6,310 bases of DNA from Planctomycetota bacterium (lineage in GTDB: Bacteria; Planctomycetota; UBA1135), in contig NVRO01000168.1 of assembly GCA_002400895.1 (NCBI GenBank), forward strand, positions 1 to 6,310, in the 5' to 3' direction. The notes below the pieces were generated by a model. It saw only the letters and a list, made by a program, of their open reading frames with translations, was not told the origin of the DNA and ran no database searches. The translations under genes were made by a program, and so were the position numbers. Shown one piece after another: positions 6,045 to 6,310 of this stretch. The number at the start of each line of letters is the position of its first letter. The stretch's first letter is position 1.

Positions 6045-6310
6045 ATGCTTGGCTCGCTTGCCACGGCTTCGCTTTTTCTCTGCCTCCCAACCCTGCCACA
6101 AGAGCCGGGTGGTGATGCTCGCCTACGCCGCGAAGCTGACTTTGCTCGCGCCCTGACAATTGAACTCGGCTTCGACGCCCTGGCTGAAGAGGTCTTGACT
6201 CTGGCCCTCAAGGGCGCCAACGGACAAGGACGCAGCGAGTTATTGCTGGCACGCTGTGACGTGCGCAAGACTACTGCTCACCGCGCCGCCGAAAAACAGC
6301 GCCTGCCAGC
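6045..6310 (+). CDS. Exported helical/TPR-like repeat protein, N-terminal part (runs off the window)
   Basis: An open frame of 88 codons with no stop before the window end. The first 18 residues (MLGSLATASLFLCLPTLP) look like an uncharged-start signal peptide or membrane anchor; C13 is preceded by Leu, so it is not a lipobox. The mature part begins QEPGGDARLRREADF and is strongly helical: ADFARALTIELGFDALAEEVLTLAL (31-55), then SELLLARCDVRK (64-75). The 'A..L..ELGF..LAEEVL..AL' rhythm is that of TPR or similar helical repeats, and I recall comparable starts in planctomycete exported repeat proteins. ATG 6045 is the first start codon after the in-frame stop at 6003-6005. No Shine-Dalgarno is visible; the leader is A/C-rich. 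It follows the secretin by 77 bp in the same direction, so a link with the secretion machine is possible but not shown. Function unknown. Confidence 0.65.
   Translation, partial: MLGSLATASLFLCLPTLPQEPGGDARLRREADFARALTIELGFDALAEEVLTLALKGANGQGRSELLLARCDVRKTTAHRAAEKQRLP

Noticed and set aside
6002..6268. Minus-strand frame of 88 codons at the window end
   Set aside because: Its product is Arg/Ser/Ala-rich with no domain, and it lies opposite the plausible exported helical-repeat protein starting at 6045.
1..6310. tRNA, rRNA, CRISPR array, insertion sequence or phage attachment site
   Set aside because: No cloverleaf, spaced direct repeats, transposase motifs or terminal inverted repeats were seen; the window is nearly filled by one co-directional gene set.

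Overview
The window carries six plus-strand genes, two of them touching the window edges, and almost no non-coding DNA. The sequence looks moderately GC-rich by eye. It comes from a diderm bacterium, because it encodes an outer-membrane secretin made as a lipoprotein. A secretin with N-terminal TPR repeats, an 'EPDSWDD...NGTLIVNAPP' type ring-building domain, and a following exported helical-repeat protein all suggest Planctomycetota or a relative. That is recognition from memory, not a search, so the taxonomic call is low to moderate confidence.

Layout: (1) 1-669, a family 4 (Fe-S) uracil-DNA glycosylase, possibly missing its true N-terminus. (2) 669-1742, a single-pass membrane protein built like GspL or a PilM-PilN fusion. 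(3) 1739-2311, a small bitopic protein built like GspM/PilO. (4) 2308-3252, a bitopic periplasmic protein with an FN3-like domain and a beta-rich C-terminal part in the position of GspC/PilP. (5) 3322-5967, a TPR-containing lipoprotein secretin of the GspD/PilQ superfamily. (6) 6045 to the end of the window, the start of an exported helical-repeat protein. Genes 1 to 4 are linked by three successive ATGA stop/start overlaps and are probably translationally coupled. A 69-bp gap precedes the secretin, and a 77-bp gap holding a hairpin follows it.

Together genes 2 to 5 look like the inner-membrane assembly platform (L-M-C order), periplasmic connector and outer-membrane channel of a type II secretion or type IV pilus-like machine. 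The secretin is certain. The three upstream proteins are assigned by topology, size, order and faint motif resemblance, and are too divergent to name firmly. The ATPase, polytopic core protein and pilins of such a machine are not in the window. No RNA gene, mobile element, CRISPR array or long repeat was seen, and all convincing coding is on the plus strand.
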